This document shows, piece by piece, positions 1 through 11,396 of a stretch of 64,000 bases of DNA (its first letter is position 1; each line of letters starts with the position of its first letter). The notes beneath the pieces are model-generated. The model was not told the origin of the DNA. It did no database searches and was given only the letters and a program-made list of their open reading frames with translations. Source of the DNA: Marsupella aquatica (lineage: Eukaryota; Marchantiophyta); contig OZ316897.1 of assembly GCA_973895155.1 (NCBI GenBank), forward strand, positions 21,142,001 to 21,206,000. The letters run 5' to 3'. A program made the translations under genes and the position numbers.

Positions 1-964
1 ATAATAATATTAGGGTTCTTATAACAAAAAATTTAGAATATTCTAACCTTATAGGGATTGAATTTTTTTTCTTCTACATTTAAGGGGGTCTGAGGCCTAA
101 AAACATCGCAGGTGATAGGGATGCATCCATATAGTGAGACCCCCCCCCAAAATTCTAAAAATTACTATTTATTATAGTAAAATATAAAAGTTATCAAAAT
201 TTACTTTTTTATTATAATAAATTTTAAAAATTATTATTTATTATAGTAAAATTTAGAAGTTACCAAATTTTTTTTTTTTATTATACTAAATTTTAAAAAA
301 CTAAGAAGTTTCTAGGTGAGGGGTTATGAAAATGGTCATAACATCTACACTAATCCTTTTTGACTTATTTTGGTAGGTTTGGATTTTGCCACCCAAATGT
401 ACACAATGGGCTTGATTTCTCAAATCAAGTGAGGAACTGTGAGGAACTCTTCAGACGCGCACACTCAACCCGACTCAACAACACTCTGGTGAACTCCTGG
501 AATTGAATGGGCAGTTTAGAAGCAGAACTCAAATGCCGCACACAGAAAGAACTCAGATACCTTCCATACTGACTGTAGCTGACTTAAGCATTGCACTCAA
601 CCACATACACACGGGCATACACAATACATCAATCATGACACTCTTAAAGCTAGACTTTGCAGTCAACTTTGCTTGATATATAACGGAATTGCAGATTATT
701 CTTTACTATTTACAATACTTAGCCACCAAGTTCTCCTACGTCTAAGTGCTCAGATCTTGGTGCATTTGAACTTGACTAAGAAATAACCCAAAAGTCATGC
801 TACGAAGGTTTTTATTCAATCATGCGAAGGTTTTCGATCTTGCGAAATCTTGATTCTGTGAAAATTGAGCGAGGGATTTGCAGTTTGAAATGGTAGATGA
901 CCAAGGCATTCACGGAGCTTTTGAATGTTTACGGTGCATAGCGGGGTGCCAACTTTTTTTAATA
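1..964. other. AT-rich non-coding start of window
   Basis: There is no convincing coding region here. The first 300 bases are A/T-rich with a recurring short block (aaattctaaaaattac-type) repeated about three times, and a C-run near 131-140. I see no RNA gene or element ends. Confidence 0.5.
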
Positions 965-1800
965 GTTGAAGAGACCGACAGGGGCCAAATGGGGGAACGG
1001 TAGAGACAAAGGAAGGGTGTATCGTGATGGTCGCTAAATTTTCAACAGGCTTGCTCTTGCTCGATTCGCCTTTCCCTGAGTGCGTAGATTAAAGCTTACA
1101 CCGCGCAAGGTTGAGGGTTTTGCTTCGTGGCCCTCCAATATTGAGTTATGAAAGGGCGTGAGAAAAAGACAAGCGCTTTACAAAGTGGATATGCCAAGTC
1201 TTCTTTCTGCGCAGGAACTGTCATTCGGCCTGTCGGCCGAGATAAGTTTGTTCCTGGATTTGCAGTAGTGCTTCATGCTCAATTCATGATACGAGCAGTC
1301 AGCGGGAAGCGATAATGCAGAGCCGGCGACAACATTTGTGAGTGCTTCAAGCTGGGTTTTCTTCGTTTGCTCTTCTATTCTTGGCTGTCAGTCTTTTCTT
1401 CGCCCGATCTCTTATTGCATTTCTTTTGGTCTTCTTCTCTGGAATCCCTGCTGCGACAGGGTCTTAGTAAGCGGAAGAGGTGATCAGGTCCCGGGTTTAT
1501 CTTTTCCTGAGGTTTGTGTGTTAGCCGGGATCTGTATTTGGGGACACAGTAGTGTATGGGACATGCCGGGCAACTTTTTTAGGTCATGAGATTTAGGTCA
1601 TGTATGCAGAGGAATGGATTTGCTACTGGGAGCTTTGATTTCTTTGCGAACTCGGAGCTCGGATTGGCAGAGTTAGGCCTTTGAAAACATATTTGGCTTC
1701 TTCATTACTTCCCCTCGTGTCACACTGTGCACTAAAAAAATCTACGGAGAAATTGCTGCCTTCTATAAGGCAGTGAGGATTGGTTGCTATATGGGGATAG
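965..1800 (+). repeat. Upstream arm of PPR duplication, copy 1
   Basis: This non-coding block upstream of the first PPR gene is clearly related to the reverse complement of about 16110-17035, which lies upstream of the second PPR gene. Shared stretches include the segments around gtcgctaaattttcaacagg, gcctgtcggcc and ggaagaggtgatcaggtccc. The short open frames seen in both copies (1338-1589 and 16486-16917) come from this shared DNA and have no recognisable domain. The block probably carried the ancestral promoter or 5' region of the PPR gene. Confidence 0.7.
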
Positions 1801-2708
1801 TTAAGGACTTAGGGACCTGTGTTGGTCTGATTGGGAGTTGAGATTGCAAAATTCAAGCAGGTCGCAACTGGTGCGAAATTATGGATCGAAGGATACCAGG
1901 TTTGGAGTCGAGGCGAGGGCTCTTTCACTCCAAGGTGGCGAGGAATTACCGGATGCTGAGAAGGTTACCATCGGCCCAAAGGTATAGGAGACAGCTGCTT
2001 AACGTAATTAGTGTCCGCCCTTTATAAAATTATGTTAAGGTATGTCGTAGGCGTGACATCGTTCAAGTAGTCACTCATTGTTTTGTGAATCTGTAACTCT
2101 CTTCCAAGGTCTAAATGTGATTACAGAGCAAAGTTTTGGTTCTCCTAAAGATAATAGGGATGGTGTGACGGTGGCAAAGGCGTTTGCAAACTTGTCTTCG
2201 GACCCTAGTCCTCCCTGAAATTCCCACTGTTGTTTCTTGTTTCAAGTAAAGATGAATGTTATGTTGGAGGACAGAAAGAATCTTTACAATGAACTAGAAG
2301 TTGTGGAGGGCATGAAGTTTGACCGAGGCTATGTATCTCCTTATTTACTTTCAGATGTTAGGTCCCCAAAAGTTGTAAGTTTCAATGGCCTGGAGCATGA
2401 CAGCTTTCGATTTAGGCTTGCTATATTGTGTCAGTAACCCTTGTCAAATGATTGGGACAGATGCCTGCCTGCATCGTAGCACAAAATGACGCCCCGTCTA
2501 AATCTGAATTTGAGAAATGCCGGTCTGCTATCGTTTTCTGAGCGTTTTGTTATTTGAATACGGTCGTGACTAAGAAACAAAAATGAAAAAATATTTCGAC
2601 TCGTGGAATCTCCTGCATTTCTTGCTGGTATCAGTCAGGTTTTCCAGCTCTGATCGTGGGTTGTGGTGCCGACAGAAGAAGCCTAGAGCACCAGACTTAA
2701 ATTGTACG

Positions 2709-5066
2709 ATGAAAAGGAAATCACTTTGGAATGACTGGTCAACTCCAGCATGGGTGAAGCCAAGGCTCAAACTGATTACTCGAAACGGATTTCAATCTCG
2801 TGCTAGTGATGGCACCAGAGATTGGTGTCAAGGCGCTGCACAACGGAATTGCAGTAGGCACATGCATAGTGCTCGTACCACCAGTGAAGCAATTTCTGTT
2901 TTGAAGAATCGTCTAGAGCGAGGCATTACGACAGACTCGTACACTTTTGTAAAAGTTCTGCAAATGTGCTTGAAACTAAAAGACCTCTTAGCGGCCAAGC
3001 AGGTTCACGACTGCATCATCGAGAGTGGTATGGATAGGAATCCATATGTGGCGAACACTCTCCTGAATGTGTATATCAAATGCGGGGAATTTCAGGATGC
3101 ACGTCGTGTGTTTGATCAACTTCAGAAGAAGAATGTTATTACTTGGAACATGATGATTGCAGGATATTCTAAGAGTGATCACGGTGAATCCGCATTGCAA
3201 CTTTTTAAATTAATGCGCCAAGAAGGTGCGCGGCCTGACGAGGTCACATATCTCTGCATCCTGAAGGCATGTACAAGCCCGCTAGCTCTCAAATGGGGAA
3301 AAGAAGTTCATGAGTGCATTCGACATGCCGGCTTCGAATCAGATGTGCGTGTGGGGACTGCCCTCGTTCAGATGTATGCGAAGTGTGGGTGCATCACAGA
3401 GGCAAGGCGAATTTTTGCAAATTTGACTAATCGAAACTTCATCACTTGGAGTGTGATGATTGGTGCGTATGCCTCAAGTGGCAATATGGATGGTGCCCGA
3501 CTAATGTTCGACAGTATGCAAAAACGAGATCTAATGACATGGAACAGAATGATTGGAGCATATGCAGAAATTGGTCGTGGTGTGGAAGCATATCGACTTT
3601 TTCTCGAAATGAGACGGGAAGGCTTCGAACCAGATGCAATCACTTATATGAGCATCCTGAATGCATCTGCAAGTGCCGGGGCTTTGGAGTGGGTGAAGGA
3701 GATTCATGGCCATGCTCGCAAAGCGGGACTGGAGTCGGATGTGCGTGTGGGCAATGCCCTTGTTCACATGTACGCGAAAAGTGGTAGCATTGATGATGCC
3801 CGATTGATTTTTGACCGATTGAAGATACTCGATGTTATCACATGGAATACCATGATTGGTGCATATGCAGAACGTGGTGATGGTGTGGAAGCATATCGGC
3901 TGTTTCTCGAAATGAAGCTGGAAGGGTACCAGCCAAATGCAATCACTTACATAACCATCTTAAATGCCTCTGCCTCTGCAAGTGCGGGGGCTTCGGAGTG
4001 GGTTAAGGCAGTTCATGGCCATGCTCGGAAAGCGGGGCTAGTGTCGGATTTGCGTGTGGGCAATGCGCTTGTTCACATGTATGCGAGGACTGGCAGTATA
4101 GATGACGCCAGACAATTTTTTGACAGAATGGAGAAGCGCGATGTAATCACGTGGACCGTAATGATCGGTGGACTTGCACAACATGGTTGTGGGCATGAAG
4201 CCCTGGAACTCTTCAGAAAAATGAATGCGGACCATGTGAAGCCCGACGGGGCTTCATTCGTGGCAGTGTTGTCCGCCTGCTGTCATGCTGGCCTTCTTGA
4301 AGACGGCCGTAGATTCTTTTTAGCTATGACGCAATATTATGGCATCGAGCCTAATGTTATGCACTATAACTGCATGGTTGATCTTCTTGGGCGGTCTGGA
4401 CACTTGGAGGAAGCAAAGCTCTTCATTCGGGACATGCCAGTAGAACCAAATGAGGTGACTTGGGGAACCTTGCTTGGGGCCTGTAGAACTTACCGTAATG
4501 TCGAGTTGGGCGAACTTGCCGCTGAACAGCTTCTGAAGTTGGAACCCAATAGTGCCTCTGCATATGTGCTTCTCTCGAACATCTATGCTGCTGCTGGTAA
4601 GTGGAAGAAGAAGTCTTTGGTGCGCACCATGATGCAAGAGAGAGGTCTTCGGAAGGAGCCAGGGCGTACCTGGATTGAAGTTGATAACAAGATCCATGAC
4701 TTTGTCGTAGGGGATGTATCTCACCCAGAAGCGAAGGCCATATATACTGAGCTGAAGAAATTGACTGAAAAAATCAAGGCTGGAGGCTACATTCCTGATA
4801 CTGAGCTTGTGTTGCAGAATATAGATGAGGTGGATAAAGAACTTGCTCTTTGCTCTCATAGCGAGAAGTTGGCTATTACTTACGGACTTATGCGCATACC
4901 TCGGGGAAAACCGATTCGTGTGTATAAGAACCTTCGGGTGTGTTCAGATTGCCATACGGCAACCAAGCTTATCTCTAAGGTGACCGGTCGCGAGATTATA
5001 GCCAGGGATGCAAATCGCTTTCACCATTTTAAAGATGGCGTGTGTACTTGTGGTGATTACTGGTGA
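2709..5066 (+). CDS. PLS-class pentatricopeptide repeat protein, DYW type
   Basis: This is an intronless gene for an organelle-targeted RNA-binding protein of the C-to-U editing type. The frame is open from 2583, but the ATG at 2709 aligns with the start of the second PPR gene (M-K-R-K-S-L-W against M-T-R-K-A-L-W). DNA before 2709 matches non-coding DNA upstream of that gene, so I use 2709 (785 residues). The order is an N-terminal leader, a long run of P/L/S repeats with V-I-T-W-N-x-M-I-type signatures, E/E+ motifs (E-P-N-V-x-H-Y-N-C-M-V-D-L-L-G-R), then a DYW deaminase domain. The domain keeps the zinc and catalytic signature H-S-E-K and C-S-D-C-H and ends in C-G-D-Y-W. The family binds one base per repeat and edits organelle transcripts; the target site cannot be read from sequence here. 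Confidence 0.93.
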   Translation: MKRKSLWNDWSTPAWVKPRLKLITRNGFQSRASDGTRDWCQGAAQRNCSRHMHSARTTSEAISVLKNRLERGITTDSYTFVKVLQMCLKLKDLLAAKQVHDCIIESGMDRNPYVANTLLNVYIKCGEFQDARRVFDQLQKKNVITWNMMIAGYSKSDHGESALQLFKLMRQEGARPDEVTYLCILKACTSPLALKWGKEVHECIRHAGFESDVRVGTALVQMYAKCGCITEARRIFANLTNRNFITWSVMIGAYASSGNMDGARLMFDSMQKRDLMTWNRMIGAYAEIGRGVEAYRLFLEMRREGFEPDAITYMSILNASASAGALEWVKEIHGHARKAGLESDVRVGNALVHMYAKSGSIDDARLIFDRLKILDVITWNTMIGAYAERGDGVEAYRLFLEMKLEGYQPNAITYITILNASASASAGASEWVKAVHGHARKAGLVSDLRVGNALVHMYARTGSIDDARQFFDRMEKRDVITWTVMIGGLAQHGCGHEALELFRKMNADHVKPDGASFVAVLSACCHAGLLEDGRRFFLAMTQYYGIEPNVMHYNCMVDLLGRSGHLEEAKLFIRDMPVEPNEVTWGTLLGACRTYRNVELGELAAEQLLKLEPNSASAYVLLSNIYAAAGKWKKKSLVRTMMQERGLRKEPGRTWIEVDNKIHDFVVGDVSHPEAKAIYTELKKLTEKIKAGGYIPDTELVLQNIDEVDKELALCSHSEKLAITYGLMRIPRGKPIRVYKNLRVCSDCHTATKLISKVTGREIIARDANRFHHFKDGVCTCGDYW

Positions 5067-5149
5067 CAAGATTGCAAGCTGTGTTGTCGCGGCTGGAAAG
5101 TGACGAAGGCAGTACTGCCAGCCCAGCTATGATCAGGTTTTCGTTTTTG

Positions 5150-6030
5150 GCTTGATCAAGGAAGGGCATACGTTGGGAAAGCACCATATCCGGACGTTTT
5201 TATTGCAGCCATCAACGAGGGTAATTCTGAGAAAGGAAGTTTGAGGTTGTGCAATTTGGAGTGTATCTTGCCGTTGCCAGGCTGAAATACTATTTCATCC
5301 ATTCACCAATTTTGCCACCAATGGTGCTAAAAGCCATTCCCAACACTTCAGGTACTCTCACTGAGAAACAATTGGGAAGAATATCGTTGGTCATTGTGAG
5401 AATTGACAAAAAATTCTATTGCTAGGTTCAGTAGATAACATGGAAAATAAAGCTCTTTGAGTTCTTCTCGACAGTCGAAATCACAGATGTGCGAAATGTA
5501 GCGATTGGCTTGATCTGTTAAAAATTCTCTTATAACTCCTTCAAATTTTCTCGTTAGCTTGGGTGAAGAATTGTTTTGCATAAGCGCTCGAGTAGTTTCC
5601 TTGTCGTGGAGAAGAGCTTGAGAGAATAATTCTCGTTGACTGAAGCTAGGTACTCGACACGTAATTTGTCTAAGCAGGTTTATCATGAATGAAAGTTTTC
5701 GGAAAAGAATGAACATTGAGTTATCTACTTTTGCGAGTTTTGGTAAGGTGTTTGATTATACATTTTAGATTCTGTTAAATGTTTGAGTCCAATCTGTAAA
5801 CCATTCCTCGATGTGTTTGCCAGGGTCTTGGTTCCCTCCGACTGATATTTTTTTCCTAGTTTCGGACGAGAGGTGAAGTACGGAGTTTTATTAACGTTCC
5901 TTTGACTCGCGTCGGGAGCATTGTACCTATCAATTAGCTCGTATTTACTAGCTCGCAGTCAGCTTCGACTCCGGTAGGATTCGCTGACGACCGTCTTGAG
6001 AGATAAAAAATTAAACAATTAAGTTTGTTT
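5150..6030. other. Intergenic, no gene seen
   Basis: Apart from a short stretch after the PPR stop that resembles the DNA after the second PPR stop, this spacer holds only short frames without recognisable domains. It could contain decayed 5' exons of the RecQ-like relic that follows, but I cannot identify a Walker A motif. Confidence 0.4.
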
Positions 6031-6032
6031 CA

Positions 6033-7730
6033 GATGAGGTCACTTAGACGGTGCTCAGTCTAAGACTTTAGGGGTGGCGAGAGAAGATGTGTCTAAAGTC
6101 AATACCGTTGGAGATTCATATTATATGCACAGGCCTGAATTGCTACTGCTACTTAGTGAAGTAATGATTGAATTGTTGCATTCAATATATTCCTTTGAGG
6201 CACTGAATATTCTAAAACAGTCGGTGTGAATTTGTTTTGACAAAAAATAGGTCAATTGCACAACAATGTCACACATCCGGTATTGATGTAAAATCGATCG
6301 CTTGAAAGGTTTTTAATCTCGTTAACATTATCTCGCGTGTCCGTTTTGAAGGAGATCATCAGTTCTCCGACAGAAGTTTCGCATCCAAGATGGTGCAATG
6401 GAGTCTACCATTCCAATTATGGCTCTTACTGCCACTGCAACTCATCGTGTACGAGCAGACATACTAATTTCCCTAGGCATTGACAAGGGAAACCCCAAGA
6501 CTGTCCTGACAACCTTCTTCAGACCGAATCTGCAATTTTCTGTACGCCGCTGATATCAAGATTGATGATGGTCGCAAAGTTTATAAACTGGATGTCTGCG
6601 ACATCATACGAAAAGTAATTATCATCTACTTCCGGAGATGCCTTTAATGTGTCTCTGTTTGATTCAGAACTGTTCACGTACTCTATCCACGCTTATAAGG
6701 ATGCTCATTGTTTGGATGCAATCAAGGAATTCGTTTCCAAATTGAGACTTCAGAACTCAGGTGCAAGGTATATGGATTGATTATAGGAATTTCCACTAGA
6801 AAACGTGCGTCACGAAATTACCTAATGAACTTCCCGTTAGGGTTGTGGAAGCTTGCATGACACATGGTTCTGTCTGCAAGCAGTGAGTAGACTATTCCAA
6901 AGTAGTATTCCAAATTTTGGTCCCCCCCTCCACCTTCTCAGCGTGCAGGATACTACTGTCTAACAGCTGTAAATGCCGCGTTTTCCGTTCCATATCTTCT
7001 CAGACTATCGCTTCTTATCGTCTGTTTTGAATGTGTTTTCCTTGTAGGGATTGGATCGAGACTGGATTTGGTGGCGAGGATTTGGGCGGATGCTCGTTGA
7101 CCTTAATTTCGTCAAGGAATCCATTGACTGGGTGAGTAGCTTCTCTTTGTCGGCCTTTTTGTCAATTTTGTCCTCTTTAAGGCTGGGTAGCAATCTTAAT
7201 AGTCTTCTTTCATGGATTTACTACAAGTATCTGCCGCACGTGCTCTGCAATATATCCACCTGTAGCTGTTCTACTTCGTCTGAATGTACCTTCCACCGCG
7301 GGAAGTCCTTGTATATGTCTTCATCCGTTTGTTCATCATGGAGAGTGGATCTCATGTGAACAAGTTGACTGTGCCAACCCTCAAGTTTCCTGACTTGACT
7401 CCTACGGGTTTCGAGTTCCTGGAAAGGTTTCAGAATCGATTTGGTCGAACGGTAGACAGTACCAGTAGCAGCAGTAGGGACAACTCTGGAGATCCACCTC
7501 TCCTTTCAGTTCATCCAGAAGGAGACATGATTCAGGCTATGAGGGAACCGAAGAAAATCTCATCAGAAAAAGCTCGGGAGTGGGGTAGAGGATGGGCAGA
7601 TCCTCTAATTCGAAGACAACGATTGGGTGGTAAGGGAAGGAAGGGGAAACAAGGTAAGAAACAGAGAAGACGCCTCTCACTGCACACAGTTAGCGGGAGG
7701 CTAGCGTCCAAGCTAGCTGTGAAGCGGTAA
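6033..7730 (+). pseudogene. Decayed RecQ-family DNA helicase fragment
   Basis: Scattered exon-like pieces match RecQ helicases. After a cag acceptor at 6032, GATGAGGTC encodes D-E-V of the DExH box, but the frame then breaks with stops. At about 6400-6540 there is a clear motif III stretch, I-P-I-M-A-L-T-A-T-A-T followed by R-A-D-I, then F-R-P-N-L-Q-F-S-V, both typical of RecQ. Downstream pieces include V-V-E-A-C-M and a terminal exon (about 7335-7730) with P-E-G-D-M and W-G-R-G-W-A-D-P-L-I-R-R-Q-R-L, which recalls the C-terminus of plant RECQSIM-type proteins. The ATPase Walker A region and most helicase motifs are missing and several joins need stops or frameshifts, so I read it as a relic. 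The last exon is still open and could belong to a residual transcript. Confidence 0.55.
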
Positions 7731-7789
7731 ATTCGGTCTTGCTCAAGAACCTTTGCATGCATGAAAAGCAAAGTTTTACTAGTCATTCG

Positions 7790-9085
7790 AGCTTTTAGCT
7801 TAGTTTACTCAGGCTAGAAACCCAGCGGTTCTGTCAATTATTTTCTGTGATGACCAAGCTTGAAATTTTGGAACCTGTTATAAAGCGAAAAGGTTCTCAC
7901 TAGAACGGATACTTACGTGCAATTGTGGGGGAATAAGTTTATGCACTCTGCTCTCATGCGTTTCGTACAGTTTACATGCTGACTTCTTATCACATGAAAT
8001 TTCTTCAATTTCTTTGACATTGATAAGTGATGGGTCTTTTCCCTCAACAAACTTGTATTGCTCTAACCTCAACGCATATCACTTATGAACTATGTTCCTG
8101 AGGATGTAACTGTAGGTGTCGGCCAATATATTCCTTGGTTGGTACACAACGAATACCACAAATGCTGCATATAGGATACTTCTGGAAGAGAAATGCCGAA
8201 TGGATCGCACTCATGCAAGCCGGTCGAGACTTGTGCTACATGACCCGAAGTCGTTCACATAATCGTAATCCCAGTCGGATACAATCACCCAATATCAGAA
8301 CTAAGAAATGGAAATACCATGTCACCCAGACGACTTTTAATGATGCAAATACGAATTCTGCAACAAATTCCGGCATCAACGGTTTTAAAATTGGAATAAA
8401 CGGAAATACCATAGTACCAAGGCACTGTATTAATGATTAGATACAACTTTTGGAAAAGGTTTGGGCATCAATGGTTGTAGAATCTTGTAGAGTTTGGGTG
8501 ATGTTCCCTTTTGGGAGTGCCCTTTAGATTGAGTTCATTTATTCAATTAAAATAAATAAATCACAATCGATGAGAATTCTGTTTTCTTTCATTAGATTTG
8601 TCTCAAATCCATGCTAGCATGGTGGGCGCTAGTCATGGCCACAAGTCATTCTTACCGATGTTTCCTCACAAGACCTGTGGCTCCCTCACAAAATTTCTTC
8701 CGGGTCAATGCACGTCTTTCGACCCATTTTACGGGATCAAAATCTCATCCGGAGGAGCGAAAAGAGTTGCGATCCTAGCGTTCTGCGTCAAGATGCGTTG
8801 AAGATCTGCAAAACAAATCACCCAAGTACTAGATTGATTGATTCCAAGCAATCTGTTGCAGTTACGTCGATTGCTCAAACTTTCTATCAAACTTGGACAT
8901 GAATGAAACTGGCAAGGAGCAAAGAAATACTCCGACTTCTGTATCCATGACAATTTTCCTTTTCATTCCCGATCATGCTTTGACAATGTGAGAGGGAAAA
9001 TAACCTGTTCTTGGACATGAAAACTGTGCAGTCAGTTCTGCCAGGAAGAATGATTCTTTTACCCTCGCTCTGCACTAGTCTGCAT
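7790..9085. other. Intergenic, no gene seen
   Basis: I find no supported coding region. Short frames on both strands overlap without domain content, and the base composition is like the other spacers. Confidence 0.45.
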
Positions 9086-9099
9086 TGTGCTAATGGCAG

Positions 9100-9774
9100 C
9101 TTATTTCCCTTATAAATCTGTAATCAGTCCCTACACGCACGTCCGATTCAAAGCCGGCATGTCGAATACGCTCGTGAATTTCTATTCCGTATGTTAGAGC
9201 TAATGGGCTGGCACATCCTTTCAGGATGCTCATCTCATTAGGCTGCACGCCTTCTTGGCGCATTTGATGGAAAAGTTCGGATGCAGATCGAACATGATCA
9301 GTCTTGGCATATCCTCCAATCATGTTGGTCGAAGGAATAACACTCTTCTTCTGAAGTTGATAAAAAACTCTACGTGCATCCAACAATCCTCCGCATTTGA
9401 TATAGACATTCAAGAGCGTGGTGCCACATATGGATTCTTATCGATTCCACTCTCGATGATGCAATCATGGATTTTCTTGGCTGCTGAAAGGTCTTTCTGT
9501 TGCAAGAACATTTGCAGAACCTCGACATATGTGTACGAGTCTATAGTAATGCCTCGTTGTAGACAATCTTTAAAGATAGCAATTGTTTCACTCGTGGCAC
9601 CACACCATGCATATGCCCACTGCCATTCTCTTTCCCTTCTGTAGTGACTTGAGACCAATCTCTCGTGCAATGACCAACATGACATTGAAGTCTAGAGTGA
9701 GTAATCAAATTCTCCCTTGCCCCAACACATGCTGCAGCTGACTATCCATCCACCCAATGTGCTTTCCTTGTCAT
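9100..9774 (-). pseudogene. Truncated PPR-DYW gene relic
   Basis: This is a third copy of the PPR gene family of this cluster. It starts at an ATG at 9774 (M-T-R-K-A, as in the second PPR gene) but hits TAG after ten codons. Recognisable text resumes with the segment G-I-T-I-D-S-Y-T-Y-V-E-V-L-Q-M, then a frameshift after N-P-Y-V-A near 9410. It continues with N-V-Y-I-K-C-G and two PPR repeats and stops matching near 9120, so about two thirds of the gene including E and DYW is absent. Its upstream DNA (to about 10305) matches that of the second PPR gene. Confidence 0.85.
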
Positions 9775-10049
9775 CTTCTGGTTGAACTTAGGTGCTCTGG
9801 GCTTCCTCTGTCATCACAACAACCCACGATCAGATGTGGTACCAGGATAAAATCCAGGAGATCCCACCAGGTGCAACGAATTTGTATTCATTTATTTATT
9901 TATTGAGGACTATATTTCCCAATGATCTTCCTACGATGAATGTTCGATAGCAGACCGGTAAGTCTCGATGCATGCCTACCTCCGTCCAGAGAAAAGTTTT
10001 CTTATGTCTCTTGCTCTGTGGTCTTGGAACAGATAACTTGCCAAAGTCA

Positions 10050-10305
10050 GATGACTCCTTTTCAACTGAGAGTAACGGCTATCTGTCAAGAATGCACATT
10101 ACCCTTAGAGTACTAAAATACTTGTGAAAGGCACATCCAGGGAGCTCAAGTATGAATAAGCTCGTTCATACTCCGGTGATGACTCCTTTTCAACTGAGAG
10201 TAACGGCTATCTGTCAAGAATGCACATTACCCTTAGAGTACTAAAATACTTGTGAAAGGCACATCCAGGGAGCTCAAGTATGAATAAGCTCGTTCATACT
10301 CCGGT
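10050..10305. repeat. Perfect 128-bp tandem duplication
   Basis: A unit beginning gatgactccttttcaactg occupies 10050-10177 and is repeated without visible change at 10178-10305. A diverged single copy of the same DNA lies upstream of the second PPR gene around 14870-15005. The identity of the two units suggests the doubling is recent. Confidence 0.92.
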
Positions 10306-10508
10306 ATTTCACTGTAACCATAGAAGGAAACAGTCAAGAGCCTATCGAATTGGGACTAAAGAATTTCAACAATCAGTCACATGTTATCCTTGGGCTGTGT
10401 ATAGGCTAGACTCGTAGGACACTTTGACAGGCGTTCATTTGTAAGTTGCCTACACTGTCCTTTCTATGCTATACACAAACCAGAAAATCTCAGGTTTTTT
10501 AAATGAGA

Positions 10509-10730
10509 CAACAATTCAGAAATAAAGCCCAGCCAGCATCTGCTCTATAGATCCATTGTGATTAGACACAGATGACATGAATGTGAAAGCGCTTCCCCCT
10601 CCCTCTCCTACAATTCAGAAAATAAAGCCTACCCAGCATTCTTTGAATTGGCTCTGCAGAATCCATCGAGAGTAGACAAATATGACATGAATGTGACAGC
10701 GCACACCCCCGCCACCACACCCTCCTCCCT
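10509..10730. repeat. Diverged tandem duplication of about 101 bp
   Basis: Two related units start with acaattcagaaa at about 10509 and 10610. Each runs through agacAnATgacatgaatgtga to a C-rich tail, with several small indels between them. They are non-coding. Confidence 0.7.
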
Positions 10731-11330
10731 TCTCCTTGTGCTTCCTTGGAGATCCAAAAACGAATCAAACTGACGTTCAAGTCAAGTCTTCATCCCATAA
10801 AACTCTCATAGCAGGAAATTCATGCAACTATAAATGTCACACGGTGGTGCTGTAACAAGGGTTTTTGGTTAAAAGTAGGTAATCACAACGTTGAAATCGC
10901 TCTTCACTCTCATTACCTGAAGGTCTTGTACAAGAACAATGGCTGATGTAATACTACTTTGTTGAGAATGTGTTCAAGGTCGTTTGGTCACATCATCATC
11001 CAACAAAATGACATACATAAAAAATTAATCATACCTGGCTCTGGCGTGTTGCCTAAAGCGGTCCATATCCAAAATTTCCATAGAGTCAGTTCCGTTCCCC
11101 TGCCGGAGATAGAGCGCTTATTGGTACAGTCGTGAGAGATATGATCTTACCTGTTTGACAAACGTTCAAATTAGTCTAAGTATTGCAATCTTGCAGAGCC
11201 GTCGAATTTCAAGTCTCATCTTTCCTTCCCCTTGGAGTAAGGAACGAAAATTCACTACACAAAGGCTCTGTTGGAGAAACCTTACCCGGGCAGAGGAATA
11301 TCAGCTCAACGGAACAATTGGAGGGTACCC
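10731..11330. other. Spacer downstream of second PPR gene
   Basis: No gene is seen. DNA next to the PPR stop at 11397 resembles DNA downstream of the first PPR gene (agctgtgttg followed by ctggaaagtgac on the sense strand), marking the end of the duplicated block. Confidence 0.45.
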
Positions 11331-11396
11331 CTAGGGCTGCCAGCGAGTCCTGTTTACAGTCACTTTCCAGCAAGCGCAACACAGCTTTTTATCTGG

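Noticed and set aside
2583-2708. Longer N-terminus for the first PPR gene
   Set aside because: The stretch is open, but its DNA matches non-coding sequence upstream of the paralogue, whose start aligns with 2709.
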